NCBI RefSeq assembly: GCF_047511655.1 | Contig: NC_133390.1 | Location: forward strand, 121,128,083 to 121,192,082 | Length of the DNA stretch: 64,000 nt | DNA from: Castor canadensis | Lineage: Eukaryota > Chordata > Mammalia > Rodentia > Castoridae | Direction: 5' to 3' | Shown here: positions 25,101-37,000 of the stretch, one piece after another | Numbering within the stretch: position 1 is the first letter of the stretch | Layout of the letters: the number at the start of each line of letters is the position of its first letter | Notes under the pieces: model-generated | Database searches by the model: none | Told to the model about the DNA's origin: nothing | Seen by the model: the letters and a program-made list of their open reading frames with translations, nothing else | Translations under genes and position numbers: made by a program

Positions 25101-25530
25101 TTGTTCTTAACAATTTCCTAAAAGCAAGTCTCAGCACATTTATTTCTGCTTAATCCATGTTCCAATTCAGGTACTGGAATATATGAAAGGAATGAGCCTA
25201 TTAACAGAAGATGGGGAGGTTTTGTTTGTATAGAAAAAAAAATCACTCTGATTTTCATAAAACTATATGAAGGTGATCTACCATGACTTAGTCTGGGATG
25301 TGAGCATATTAGCAACTGTTAACAGTATGGGAGTTGTATGCCTCACAGAAGATCTCCTCCTACTGGTAGGACCCAAAGAATGGAGTTTTTACCTACTTGG
25401 AATCCAAAATATTTCCTTGTGCTTCCCTGTGGAGTCATTTGTCATTTAGAACCCGTGCCAAATTGATGCTATTCAGCTCAACAGACATCACTGTGGATCA
25501 CATCCTGTCTTGTGGTGGCCCTGAATCTGG

Positions 25531-25579
25531 AGAGAGAGAGAAAGAGAAAGAGGGAGAGGGAGAGGGAGAGGGAGAGGGA

Positions 25580-25643
<64 letters not shown>

Positions 25644-25694
25644 AGAAGAAGAAGAAGAAGAAGAAGAAAAAGAAAGGAGAGGAGAAGAAAAGTG
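25531..25694 (+). repeat. Compound GA-rich microsatellite
   Basis: (GA)n with interspersed GGGAGA hexamers, followed by pure (GA)n and then (GAA)n. It yields low-complexity Glu/Gly/Arg- or Ser/Leu-rich open frames that are artefacts. Confidence 0.97.
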
Positions 25695-25739
25695 AAGAGA
25701 AATTAATTGTATGTTATATCTTGAAAGAAATTGAGTGTC

Positions 25740-26725
25740 ATTTGTCAAGAGATATGAGAAATGCTAGTGCTGTTATGAACATCTGGGAGTTATTGTTGCT
25801 GTGGTTTTAGTTCAATTGTGCTTGCCATTTATAGTAATATTTTCCACCTTCATATTTTACATGTTTTAGTGAATAAAATTATGTGTGTTCATCATGTACA
25901 AGAAAGTTGGGTCTAAGTTACAGCATAAATTAAATTTATTTAAATGTATTTTAAACTGTTTTACTTTTGCACTATCATACATTAGTAGTAAGAGGTGTGT
26001 TAATAACTCCATATTGACCATGCTCCCCCTTCCATTGTATTTCCATTCACCTCCCTGTTCTTCCATTTTTCAAATATTGTTTGATGGATTCCATTTGCTG
26101 CCTTCATATTTGCATGTAAAACACATTTTGGTCCACTTCACCGCTCAATGTCCTTTCTTAACTACAGTTCTAATAAAGCAGAGAGACTCAAGATTTGTGT
26201 TGGAATCTGCTGCAAACCTGTTGATGTCTCAAATATACACATTTTGTGAATGTCTAAATTTAGTCATTATCACATGACTTATTTTACAAAGTTATCACTC
26301 TTTGATGAGAATATCTGTAATACACACTCATCACATTTTTGAGGATACCAGATAAGAGTTACTAACTATAATCATCGCATTGTACACAACACCTCCACAT
26401 GTATTCCTTCAATTTAACAGATTATTTAACTTTGATCAGGATCTCCTCACCCTGTACACTGAACCAGCTCCTGTTAATCAAGGATCTACTTCTCAGAGAT
26501 TCACTGTTTCAGATTCTGCATAGAAGTGATGACTTCTGGTATTTGTCTTTGTATGCCTGGCTGATATCAGTCAGTTCAATATCAATCCACATTGTTACCA
26601 ATGACAGGACTTCCTCTTACTTGATAAATAGATCACATTGTAAACATAAGCCAAGTTTGCACATCCAGTCCTATGCTGGTTGGAACAGGATGACTCCACA
26701 CCTTATGTATTTCACACAGTGCTGA
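25740..26725 (-). mobile_element. Decayed L1 3'-region DNA, paralogous in part to 40,580-41,000
   Basis: Much of 26,280-26,700 reads as antisense L1 3' sequence, for example 'gatatcagtcagttcaat' and 'ttaccaatgacaggacttcc', the reverse of a conserved stretch near the L1 ORF2 end. The left part (25,740-26,260) aligns in order with 40,580-40,900: both contain 'gttgctgtg/ttgctgctgtg', 'gggtctaagtt' and 'aataaagcag'. The right-hand part continues without clear homology. No gene is supported. Confidence 0.55.
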
Positions 26726-27364
26726 GGGAACATGGGAGTACACATGACAGTTCCTCATGCCAATACTGGGACAGTTTCTGGAAAGACCTGATGGCACTGT
26801 GTGTTACGCCTTGACTAGAGACTTCTTTCTTCATAAGAATGACTCAGGTCTATGACCTTGAGATTTGGGGCTCAGCGTAGCTCAGGATGATACAACAGAG
26901 GGTAACACATGGAACTGTGGATATAAGAGGACTTCCTCACGTGTGGATACTCTTCCTCTCCCCCACCCTCTGATTTGACCTGACCATCTGACTTGCTGTT
27001 CAATGCATATGGGAAGACATGACTGTGAATCTTTCCTGATCTGATTCCACTCATCCATCTTCCTCTCTGATATCCACCATGAGAGGAGAGCTTGGGGAGA
27101 TGGTGGACACCAGGTGAGAATCCTGGAAGTTGGGTCCTCAGTGACCTGCAACCTGAGGCTGATCCCAGAAAAGAAAAACAGAGCCAGGATAACAGCATAC
27201 AGGGATGGCCTGAAATGCAGTTTCCTGTGAAGGATGGTGTTTTGAGAACTCTTTCCCTAAGCACTGTTACTGCAGGAAGAACTGCCTTGCACACAAACAC
27301 TCATTTGGTATTATGGAAGACACCAAGAATTCAGAGAGGGAATTTGAAACTGCTCACTTTTAAA
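26726..27364. other. Intergenic; contains an unexplained 142-codon minus-strand frame
   Basis: A minus-strand open frame at 26,872-27,300 has a hydrophobic stretch ('CMLLSWLCFSFLGSASG', about residues 35-51) that could pass for a signal peptide. I recognise no family and see no splice or promoter context. It is probably chance. Confidence 0.3.
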
Positions 27365-27478
27365 ATTTTTATGAGACAGGGTTTCTCTGTATCACCCAGA
27401 GAGAATTCAATCTTGAAATACTGAGACCGCAGCTTCTCCAATACCTGGTATTATAGGTGTGAACACTGTGTCTTGGTA
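27365..27478 (-). mobile_element. B1/7SL-like SINE fragment
   Basis: The minus strand contains 'agtgttcacacctataatac', and the plus strand 'gagacagggtttctctgtat', the head and tail of a B1-like SINE in antisense orientation. Confidence 0.7.
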
Positions 27479-28739
27479 AAATTACCAGTTGTTGATGATA
27501 ACAGGGGGAAAATGAAATAATTCTGCCCTTTTGAGTAAATTTAATAAATGAAAACATGTAATCAGTGTTCATATCTGTGCTTATTACATTTCACAAACTC
27601 ACCAGAAACTCTCAATTATCAAATACTAAACTTTTCCTTTTAAGAGACAGATCAGTTGGGCCTACCTCCAGCTGGGGCACAAAGTCAGGATCTAAATACA
27701 GCTAATGCACTCTGAAATACAGTGAAAGCACTGCTGATGTTAATGACAGGTCATGTTGAGTGTCCCTTTTAATGTTCACTCATCCTCTCCATGCCCTATG
27801 ATCCAGAACAGGACAATTATAACTGATACTTGCTGTTCTCCTTTCTGGTGCTTGGCTGTCTTGTGTGGAGGACTGTCAGCTAAGCAAACCCTCTGTGCAG
27901 ACTGTTCACCTATAGCCCAGCTGCTTTGACCTCCTCAGGAACCTAGATGAAGATGTATTACAACCAAAAAATTCTCACTGCAGAAGCATGACTCTGGCTC
28001 CAGAAGGCACTATTCCAGCCATGGCTGTCTCTAACTACTTGGACCAGACTTTTTACCATTTCAGGCGTCAGTGAACTGTTGCAGCTATTTTCACCCAGAC
28101 CAGAGTGGAAGCACTTCCCCTGGTGGCTGAGCTGAAAGCCTGTGACTGGTTCACAGTCCTTTACTTCTTCAGCAAAGGGTGGATACAAAGTATACATAAT
28201 GAACATAAAAAAGTCAATAACTCAAAACCCACAATAATAAGGCAAATTGTTCAAATAAAACTTCCCAAAAGAATTTATAAAACAGAAATCAGGAACATTG
28301 GCCAATTGTCAATATAGAATCAGGAAAGGGAAGTTAATCCACAATGATATTAATACCTCCACCCTAGAAAGAAAGACTGTTTTGTAGATGTCAAAATACA
28401 GTTCATGGGGACAAGGAAGTATCTTTCATATTCCTTTTACTTGACTTTCTATGCTTTAGATGTCAGATTGTGGTGTACAGAGTTCAAACACTGCTCTTTC
28501 TTCCCCACATATGGGACCTCTATTAAGCTATCATGGAATCTCATTTCTTTAATGCTGGTGGGAGATTCTAATTCCCTGAGTCCATTCTTGTGTGAGTAGA
28601 AACACTCATCCTGTCTCCACCAACAGAAATTCACAAAAACCCTCAGAATATCCAAACAGGTTTTTATGAGTCCTTTTGTACAATTTTGAGAAGACTTTTC
28701 TTCTCTCATCAGACACTTCAATAGTGAGCATTACACACC

Positions 28740-28792
28740 TTTCCTTCCTTTCTTTCTTTGTGTGTGTGTGAGTGTGTGTGTGTGTGTGTGTG
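28740..28792 (+). repeat. Pyrimidine tract plus (TG)n microsatellite
   Basis: TTCC/TTTC repeats followed by TG repeats with one AG interruption. Confidence 0.95.
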
Positions 28793-30414
28793 AAATTATC
28801 ACGCCCAATATTCACACCCATTATTAGTAGGGTCAATATCTTTGCATTGTGTCACAGACAGAGAATGCTCCATTATTTCAAGACTGGCCACACTGAGAAT
28901 CTGATCTGTGTTTGGACCACTTAATCTCCTTTTGGTGGCTCTCTGTGCTAATATGTACTGAGATGCTTCAGGTCTGTGGCACAGACCTAACAGAGCATCC
29001 TTCACAGGTTTAGAGGACTTCAGAAAACTAAATAATTATTTGACATTGGGTACAGGCATGAACAATTTTACACAATAATCTGACATGTATGTGAATAGAT
29101 TTCCATCCAAAAATGTTTACTTGTCCTCTTAATTGTCCTCATTCCCCAGAGGACAGGATCTCCACCATCTGAACTTACATACAGCTGCCTGCTCCTCAGA
29201 CAGAGAATTTTCTGGAAAGGTCCATCAGTGAGATACTCTCTACCTGGAGGAAAGATAGCTGGGTCCTTTTCTCCTAGGGCATATTTCCAAGTCCAGTAGG
29301 AACGGGCGCTTAGAAGAGGGGAGGTGCTGTCCACCTGTCCACTGAGCTATTGTCTCTTAATGCTTAAGGAACAAAGAGACCACCTTGGTCTCCACCATCA
29401 ACTGCAGAAGTCTTGCTCAGAGTGTTGCCCAGGAAAGATGAGATGAGGAGAAGGAAGAAGGTCATAAGAGAGTCTGGAACCTTCCCAGACAAATGGACTT
29501 CATATAAAAATGAGAATTTGAAATTAAAAGCCCAAAGTGGTTTAAAATTGGCTCAGGTCCTGGGGAAGAACAGATGTTGAAATTTAGACAATTCATTCGA
29601 CTTAACACTGCTTCAGAGTTCTCTACCTGTTCTGATTTTGGAAATTACTCGGGTTGTTTTTGTTTTCTGATAATCAATATTATGAATTTATGTGCAAACT
29701 ATTTTTGGAAGGACATGGTGTCACCCATTTGTAGAAAACACTGAAGAGAGGGACTTCCAGGTCACATGTCAGGTACACATTCAATTTCTTAGGAAACAGG
29801 ACAGGGCCTTCCAGAGATGGGGTTTTAGTTCACACTCCGGGAGCCGTGTTCATGCTCTAGGTTATGATGAGCTCACTGACATTGATTAGCTTATTAACTT
29901 TTCATTTTATTTTGAGCCTTTCAAAATGTGAAGTTGTGTGATGTGAATTGAGATCCCTGAGGCAGGCTGGTGGGGTATGGCATCTGCTGCTGTGTTGGTG
30001 TACCCCTTGCACACCATCTTTAATGAAATTTCTGCACAAATAATTGCCAATTTATATACAGACTTAATAACTGCCTGTTTAATGTTCTTTTTAAATTCTG
30101 GTTACTGCTGTGGGAGTTGTTATATGATTTGCAAATATTTCTCCTTTTCTGACTTATTTATGTAATAGTCACAAGCTAAAATAGTTTTGGAATTTTCATA
30201 AATTCCAATTAATAGATTTATTCTATTTCTAATATGCTTCAGTTTTCCTGATTTTTGCTTGAGTCTTCATTCCATATTTCCTAAAAACTATATAAAACAT
30301 TATTTTTTGTTTCATGTATTGTGATTGAATTAGTCATTGGTCTTTGCAAAATCAGTTGGGAGATTTGTCCATGTGGGATGATACACATATGTGTGCATGT
30401 GATTGTATGTAAGA

Positions 30415-30450
30415 GTATGTGTGTGTGTGTGTGTGTCTGTGTGTGAATTC
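30415..30450 (+). repeat. (GT)n microsatellite
   Basis: About 14 GT dinucleotides with one TC interruption inside a wider GT-rich stretch (30,385-30,510). Confidence 0.9.
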
Positions 30451-31229
30451 TGTGTTTGTGGGAGTATGTGTGTTAGAGTGTAGGTGTGTGCACATGCACA
30501 GACTTGTGTGCATTGGCTCATTTACATGGGACAATTTTCCTACATTTATGGACAATCCTGATTTTATGTTCAAACAAGACCTAAATGAGAAATGGGGTTC
30601 TATATTCAACAACTGTATGTTTTATGTCCACTATATATCCACATGATAAGGTTGGTCCCCAGTGTGGCACTATAGGGAGGTGGTGGAACTTTTAGAGGTG
30701 GGACTTATTGGGAGGTTGTCAAGTCATTGTGGTCACAGATATGAGGAACACAGTAATATCCAGCTCTTTCTTGAACTCTACATTCGTCTTCTCTGTAATG
30801 AAATGAGTGGTTTGGTTCTCTACAAACTCCCTTAAGAACTTGCAACCACAGAAAGAACATTAAAAAAAAAACAACCATGGACAAAAAACTCTAAAAGTTA
30901 GTGGACCAAATATAACCTCCCAAGTTACTGGCATTTTCCTAATAAGTGAATATGACAAATACAGTAAATTTTGTATCATTTACTTATTTCCAAAATGTGA
31001 ATCAGATTTCTTGAGATGTGTTTCTGACAGGAAGAACACATGTTTCTCTATCCAGTGTCCATTTTCCAACTTAACTGAGCTGCTAGCTCACTCCTGCAGT
31101 GAACAGAACCCATTTAAAATCAGAGAACATTTGCTTCAGCACTGCATGTGTTACACCACAGTGATGGAGACAAATGCAGGCACGTTTCCAATTCATAAAT
31201 CATGTTTTCCTTCCACCTGTAAATAATGG

Positions 31230-31642
31230 CTTTCTTCTCCATTACAAGAAACAAAGCATCTGCATTTCTGTAAATCCTGGGGCATTCTGAGCATGATGAC
31301 TCTTGTCCTACTCCATTTCCAAAAGTTTTGTCAAGGTAAACATTGTGATTTGTATTTTCCTGCTGTGGACATGTGAGCAAGTGTAGTGGGTTGCACCATA
31401 TCAATGACCCATTTGGAATAGGTTCCAGGCACCATTCATCCTGCAGCTTTAAAAGAGAAAACAGAAGCTCAGTTCATAACAACTCTCAAGGTACTTGTGA
31501 TATAGAATTAGAGAAGCAATAGGAAGACAAGGCTGTGAGGCCCTGGGGTGGAGAGGAAACCCCATATGCTGACATGACAGTGCACCTGCCCTCTACACAT
31601 TCCTGATGCACAGAGAAGACAGCAAAATTGAGGCCCAGCCTC
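31230..31642. other. RSS-side flank of VH2 pseudogene, paralogous to 42,500-42,850
   Basis: Ordered similarity to the downstream flank of the other VH2-like pseudogene: 'cttgtcctactccatttcca' against 'tgtcctaccccacatccaga', 'gtgatttgt' and 'gaggccctggggtg' occur in both. It shows that VH2 segments were duplicated together with flanks. Confidence 0.7.
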
Positions 31643-31681
31643 AATTCGTGTGCAGGAGACACTTGAGGCTATGTCACTGTC
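31643..31681 (-). promoter_or_regulatory. RSS of the 31.7-kb VH2-like segment (degenerate)
   Basis: Minus strand: heptamer GACAGTG (31,675-31,681; the critical first C is replaced by G), a 23-bp spacer, and nonamer ACACGAATT (31,643-31,651), which is poor. Spacing is canonical, but recombination efficiency would be expected to be very low. Confidence 0.8.
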
Positions 31682-32120
31682 TTCTCTGAGCACAGTAATA
31701 GGTGCTTGCGTCTTTAGTGTCCATGTTGGTCATTGTGAGGAACACCTGGCTGTTAGACTTGTTCTTGGAGATGGTAAGCCAGCTCTTCAGGGATGGGCTG
31801 CAGTACTCACCATCATACCAATAGATGTTTGCCATCCACTGCAGGGAATTCCTCAGGGGCTGACAGATCCAGCACACCCCAATACGATAAGTGCTCAGTG
31901 AAAAGGCAGAGAAGGAGCATGTCAGCCTGAGGTTTTGTGAGGGTGGTATTAGCATAGGCCAAGTGTCCTGAAGGATGATCTGGGACAAGATCCCTGTGGA
32001 GAAACACAAGGAGAAAGTGAAGCATGCTTAAGTGGACTGGAGAATTTCACCTCTGATGGAGCCCTGTAGAGCATGTACAGACAGAGTCAGCAGCAGGATC
32101 ATGGAACACAGCCTGTCCAT
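31682..32120 (-). pseudogene. Immunoglobulin heavy-chain V segment, VH2-like, open V exon but defective leader and RSS
   Basis: Two-exon VH2-family segment. The leader starts at ATG 32,120 (MDRLCSMILLLTLS). The V exon (31,993-31,682) follows a good acceptor (tttctccacag) and is open throughout. It has Cys in 'LRLTCSFS', Trp in 'VCWICQP', the VH2 hallmark 'FSLSTYRIGVCW' in CDR1, 'YSPSLKS'-like 'YCSPSLKSWLTI', and 'LTMTNMDTKDASTYYCAQR' at the FR3 end. Oddities: compared with the other VH2 copy (42.9 kb), four bases appear missing near the leader donor. The donor is GTACAT instead of GTGAGT, and the leader-to-V join changes phase. FR2 has an extra Cys in place of the conserved Arg. The RSS heptamer and nonamer are degraded. 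An octamer-like GTTTGCAT lies upstream. It would be classed as a pseudogene, or as an ORF at most. Confidence 0.9.
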
Positions 32121-32189
32121 GATGAGACAGCAGTCATGATGAGTCTCTGTTCTAGGCTTTTCAGCCCAGAAGTAGGTGGAGCTGGGGAA

Positions 32190-32197
32190 GTTTGCAT
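32190..32197 (-). promoter_or_regulatory. Octamer-like element of the VH2 promoter
   Basis: The plus strand reads GTTTGCAT, one mismatch from the inverted Ig octamer ATTTGCAT. It lies 70 bp upstream of the VH2 leader ATG on the minus strand, the usual place for an Oct-1/Oct-2 site in VH promoters. Confidence 0.65.
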
Positions 32198-33060
32198 TCC
32201 TTTAACCTGGGTCATGATCCTGAGAGGTGCAGAAAGGTCTCAGGGGTCAGTAATGGAACAGATCTGTGATGGGCAGCACCTGTGTCTTCATGTGAGGCTT
32301 CCCATTACTTTTCCTAACAGGGGTTGCCTGACCCCATGGTCCAATGCACACAAAGTATTCTGTTTCATCCTGTGGATTGTAAAGGGTGGAAACCTGTTCC
32401 AGGAGATAAGGTGCTCTCCTTGGATATTCATCACGGGAATCCTTGCAACTATGGTTCCTGCCTATAGGACCATGGAAGATTTGAAGTGGTGGCATTCCAC
32501 CTAAAGTCAGACTATGTGATTCCTGTGTCTGGGAAGCAGGAAACTTCCTCTGAGTGCTGTTTTTCTTCTTTCTATAATGCACGCAGATAGGAATGAATCA
32601 CTGCCATAACCACTATTGATAAAATGGAAAGACATAATAAAAAAATTCAATGAGTTTATGGTTAATAAAAACGGACTGTGGTGATTTCTACAGCAGACAG
32701 AAGTCATGCTGAATGCACCATGCTGACAATGTTTTAACTTTGGGAACTTCCCATATCTCACTCATTTATCACAGTCCCTGTGAAAAACCTAGCTGAACAT
32801 TTTTTTGTGTTATCATTTGAGTCTTTGTCTGGGGATTTTGAATGGGAAATACTATCATTGTTTGATGCTGTCCTTCAATCCTCAGTGAGGTAAAACCTCC
32901 CCATGTCACATAACATTTGCACTCCCCTACCTGTCAACAACCTGAAAAGCACAGAAGAAAAACACCTGCATCAATAGTAAATGTATTCCAGCAATGCAGG
33001 AGCTGTGGAAGCAACTCTGTAGGTCATTCAGCAGCCAACAGGGCACTGAGTGTGCTTAGA

Positions 33061-33415
33061 GAGCCCCCTGCTGGTCCTGAGCGACCTCTGCTGGTCCTCA
33101 TCTCCCTCTGCTGGTCCCGAGCGCCTTCTGATGGCCCTCATCACCCCCTCCTGGTCCTGAAAATGCCCTCTACCAGTTCTGAGCACCCTCTGCTGGTCCT
33201 GAGCGACCCCTGCTGGTCCTGAGCTCTTTCTGCTGTTCCTCAGTGCCCTTTGCTGGTCCTGAGCTCTTTCTGCTGATCCTGAGCGCCCTCTGCTGGTCCT
33301 CATCACTTCCTGCTGGTCCTGAATGCCCTCTACTGGTACTGAGTGCCCTCAGTTGGTCCTGAGCAAACTCCACTATTCCCAAGTGCTCCCTGCTGTGTCT
33401 AAGTATCTCTTATTC
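33061..33415 (-). repeat. ~20-bp minisatellite whose unit matches the CTCF core motif
   Basis: About 17-18 tandem units of consensus gagcgccctctgctggtcct, with more decayed units out to ~33,520. The best unit is 33,281-33,300; near-perfect units include 33,079-33,098 and 33,181-33,200. Read on the minus strand the unit contains CCAGCAGAGGGCGC, which fits the established CTCF core consensus (CCASYAGRKGGCRS). All units have the same orientation, with the CTCF forward motif on the strand that encodes the VH segments. The array lies on the RSS side of the VH3-like pseudogene at 33.57-34.0 kb. Related single sites occur beside the VH3 segments at 39.1 and 50.45 kb, which suggests expansion from a V-linked CTCF site. 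Units 9, 11, 13 and 16 or so deviate in the core and may not bind. Confidence 0.85.
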
Positions 33416-33565
33416 TTTAAAGTATTCTTTGCTGACCATGAGTGCACACTGCTGGCCCTGGGTGCCCATCCTGAGCACATCCTGTTGACTCTGAGTTCTC
33501 CTGGTGGTATTCAATAACACTGTAGTTAGGTTTGTATTAGGGACCACTAAAGTCCCATCAAAAGT

Positions 33566-34008
33566 AGATCTCACAGTAAAACTGAACTTGGTCTGGATTG
33601 TCAGACTTCATTTGTATACATGCAAATTTGTTCCTGTCTTTGTCTCTGAGGATGGTCAATTGTCCCTTCATTGGGTCTGCATCATATGTGGCAATAGCAG
33701 TATTAATTTTCCACCCAGTCCTTCCTCTACATTGAAGCCTGTTGGAACATCTTGTGTCACTAATTTTGAGGTTGAATCAAGAGGTTTTACAATAGAGTCT
33801 CAGGGTATCTGCAGACTGCACCAATCATCTCCCAGAATCCACCCATCTCCCCTCAAAATTGGACAACTGCAAACACAGAAAATCCTGGTCAGGAAACCCT
33901 CACACATTCCCACTCATGTCCACTTACTCATACACAGAGTATGTGTTGTTTCTGTATATTGTATCCTGAAATAGCAATAAGGAAAAGCCAACACAACACC
34001 AACTCCAT
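33566..34008 (-). pseudogene. Immunoglobulin heavy-chain V pseudogene, VH3-like, heavily decayed
   Basis: The minus-strand leader (ATG at 34,008) reads MELVLCWLFLIAIS, a typical VH3 leader. The expected donor GT is changed to GA. A diverged V exon (33,866 to ~33,566) follows an acceptor 'gtttgcag'. FR1 keeps 'LRLYC' but is followed immediately by a TGA. FR2 has lost part of its length, including the WVRQ tryptophan region. FR3 retains 'DPMKGQLTILRDKDRNK' and 'YC'. No usable heptamer remains, and the octamer position is mutated. This is the most decayed of the VH3 copies; the family call rests on leader, FR3 and position. Confidence 0.8.
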
Positions 34009-37000
34009 GGTATGTTTTGTGTTCAGTGTTGATATCAAATGAAAATACCTGGGAACCCAGGACTGGGGAGCTTCTCCTGGGTCCTCAGTGTCAGGATGGG
34101 ATTGATTTTCCTCAGTAGAAAGAGCCCTTTTTCATGGGTCATCCTACATTATAGCAAGCTCTGTCATTGGACCCTTAGAAAAGACAGTTACCAGAGAAGA
34201 CCTGTGTCCTGTGGAATTCCCAATGTTGATAATGTATGGAATCTATGCAGTTTTTATCATGTGGTGGAACTGTGGTAAACACTGAGGACATTTCACATTA
34301 TTTCATTTTAGCGCATGCACATACATTATAAAATTCTTCATGTTTCAAATTACAAATAAGTCAATCCACTGGTGAGCAGCATGTTCTAGAGTACACTCTC
34401 TCAGAGTTAGCCCCACTGTCTGGGATTGTTCTGTTCACCATTGCACATAATGCTCACTAATCCACTCCAACACTGAGTGGATCTGCATGCTGAGGCTGAA
34501 GAACCCCCATCCTGTATTGAGAAACACATGGTGACACTAATTCCAGTATGAACCTTAGGAATGGCAGGAAAGTCTGTGACTTTCTCCTGCCATTACCAAA
34601 TGCAGTCACTACTTCCCTGCACATTACCATTTCTGTAGTATTAACTTGGATGACATGTGACTGAGATGAGATAGTCTTCACTGTAGTCTCACTGTTTGTT
34701 AAGCACTGATGTGCATGTAAACCTGGGCAGCCTTCCCACATGGAGCACAGTGAGCACATCCACCATTCTGAAAGTTTCACCATGTTCTTCTGTCCTTATT
34801 CGTTACTGTGCTCCTTCCCCTCCATGTCCCCAAGTAGCTCCTCATACTGAGTTTTCTATAAAACTCTAGGTCAGGATTCAGTTTCTAGCAGTTACGGAGT
34901 GGATTGTGTGCTTTCTTTGACCTGTCACTGGCAGTGATTAATCATGAATGTTACCATTCATCAGGCATTCATTGGATTAATGATGGCTGATATTTCCATG
35001 AGTTAATTTGATGCAATTTGTTTACCTGGTGAGTTGCTGGTTGATATTTACCTTATTTTCAAATTTTGACTGTACATATGAAGATTCAACTGAGCTTAGA
35101 TATGTTGGCATCTGAGAACACAGCTCCTCCTTTTCTTATAGCAACAAACAGAGCATCAAACATGAAAAACTGGCACATTATCTTCATCATTCAGATGTTG
35201 AAAGTTACAGAAAAATAACTATCCTAACTCTGGGTGTAGACAATGCTTGAAGAAAGACTCATTAACTGGGAATGAGCTCACATGAGTTACAGGCACCCAA
35301 ATGTCACAAGATAATATAAACACACAGGTGAAAAATTCCAAGGAATACAGAGGGTTGTATATTTTAATTATGTTATATTCATAAATGCTCAGGAAATTCA
35401 TGTCAATTGGGTTCCAATTCCCTCAAGAGTTTTTCTACTGTGTTAGTATCTATTCCACAGTTTTCTCCCCAGTGGTTCTGAGTGAAGTGAAGGATATGAA
35501 ACTTCTGAGAAAGACTCACCTCCTCATCATCATTTCAGAAATACACAGTGAATCTCTCTGTGAGTTGAGCCAGACATCTGGGCCTGAGGAAGAAAATTTC
35601 TATGGGAGAAACATCACAGAAAAATCTGGAATACTATCAAGAGCCACCTCCCCTCTATCCCTAAGGAGTCAGGATTCATCTTCAAGCAGGAAAGCACATC
35701 AGATAGCTGAGGGGACTGTGGTGAACCATTGCATCTGTGATAAAGAAGGACTGGGAAAAACCCAATCAAAGCCCTCCCCAGGGAATAAGCAAGAGAACAG
35801 GGAACCATGTCACTTCTGGAGGAGGGACAGTTAGGTGTGGAGTATTACAGAATGACCCAAAAAATATGATACGTGCCTGGAATCTACACTCAGGTAAGAG
35901 GTCAGAAAAGACCTCCTACATTTTCAGTTTCCATAATATTAAGAATTATCAAATCTTAACCTGTAGTACAGCAGGGAGGGCACAGTCACATAAATCCTCT
36001 CTTGAAAAGCCCAGAGAATCATGAAAGAAATGGTATGGGACCAAAACAGTGCACTTCCCTATCATCTGAACTCTGCTGTGCTCAGAAGAAGGGAATTTAG
36101 TTCTAGTGTTCATGGTAACAAAATCTCCCAATGTCACTGTGATTACATGTACCAAAAGTCCATAGCAAATTTCTATGTAGTTCCATGGTTTGATGATCTC
36201 TAGAGTAAAATAAGAAAATAATAAGCTAACCTACAGTGTGCTATTAAATATACATAGATTTTAGAAAATAACAAATGACTCGAATAAAAAGACAAAAGTC
36301 ATATGGACAGAGAATAACAATGCCATTTATATAGATTTTGTAATTATTAAATTGAACAGAAAGTTAAAAATCATCATGATTACTGTGAGACACACCAATG
36401 TGCAGACTTATTGAAGGTCACCTAGGCAAGTCACCTGTGAGTCAAAAGGGACAATCGCAGTGATCATAAGAACTGCACACCTTTGAGACTCATCACTGCA
36501 TTGTGAAAAGAGGGAGATGAGGACCTGATCCCTGAAGCTACACCTGTAACACCAAGAGACAGGTGAGAGTTGCAGAGTCTAGCAAGATATGAAGTCTGTG
36601 ATTCCCGAGGTTCTGAGCTGCAACAATTGAAGGTGGAACAAGAGTCCCAGAGAGAGACCCAGGGTAGAGTCTGAAAGAAGTGATAAAGAGAGTGGAAAGA
36701 TTGATAAGGTGAACAGAGCGAGAAACTGAGACTATGGAAGAGAAAAGTCTGGGAAGAGGAGGAGTTGGAGACCAAATGGTGAGGGATGCAACCTTCCTAT
36801 CTAGAGGAGCTCCTGGGAGACTATGAGGGCTCAAAAACTTAAGGAATCAACTCCCAAAGCTGATGATGCTATGGTGATAGCATCAAGTGCTGATACTGTA
36901 AGGACAGAGCAATAGAGATGGCTGACTCTCACATTCCACTGAATGTATTGAGAGTAATGACAGCAGCTGCCCAGGGCAGCATACACACCATGGTGTTGCC

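Larger units (their letters stand above)
27479..31229. other. Intergenic with simple repeats
   Basis: No supported gene in 3.7 kb. (TG)n lies at 28,759-28,792 and a GT-rich tract at about 30,415-30,450. A hydrophobic leader-like minus-strand stretch near 29,430-29,480 and a frame at 28,799-29,005 caught my eye but match no V, L or Fc receptor pattern convincingly. Confidence 0.4.

Noticed and set aside
25397..25810. Glu/Gly/Arg-rich 137-codon frame
   Set aside because: It is produced by the GA/GAA microsatellite.
28799..29480. Possible light-chain-like or Fc-receptor-like V domain on the minus strand
   Set aside because: A hydrophobic leader-like stretch and 'CHRPEASQ...' recalled V domains, but cysteine spacing, a WYQQ motif, splice sites and an RSS could not be established.
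30720..30790. 'acacagtaatatccag' as the end of a further VH segment
   Set aside because: No framework, RSS or leader similarity continues on either side.
33028..33382. Ser/Gly/Gln/Arg-rich minus-strand frames as a repeat protein
   Set aside because: They arise from the 20-bp minisatellite, which is not a multiple of three and stays open only because the unit lacks stops in these frames.
33061..33415. CRISPR-like repeat array
   Set aside because: Units are directly abutting 20-mers without spacers, and the window is mammalian; it is a minisatellite.
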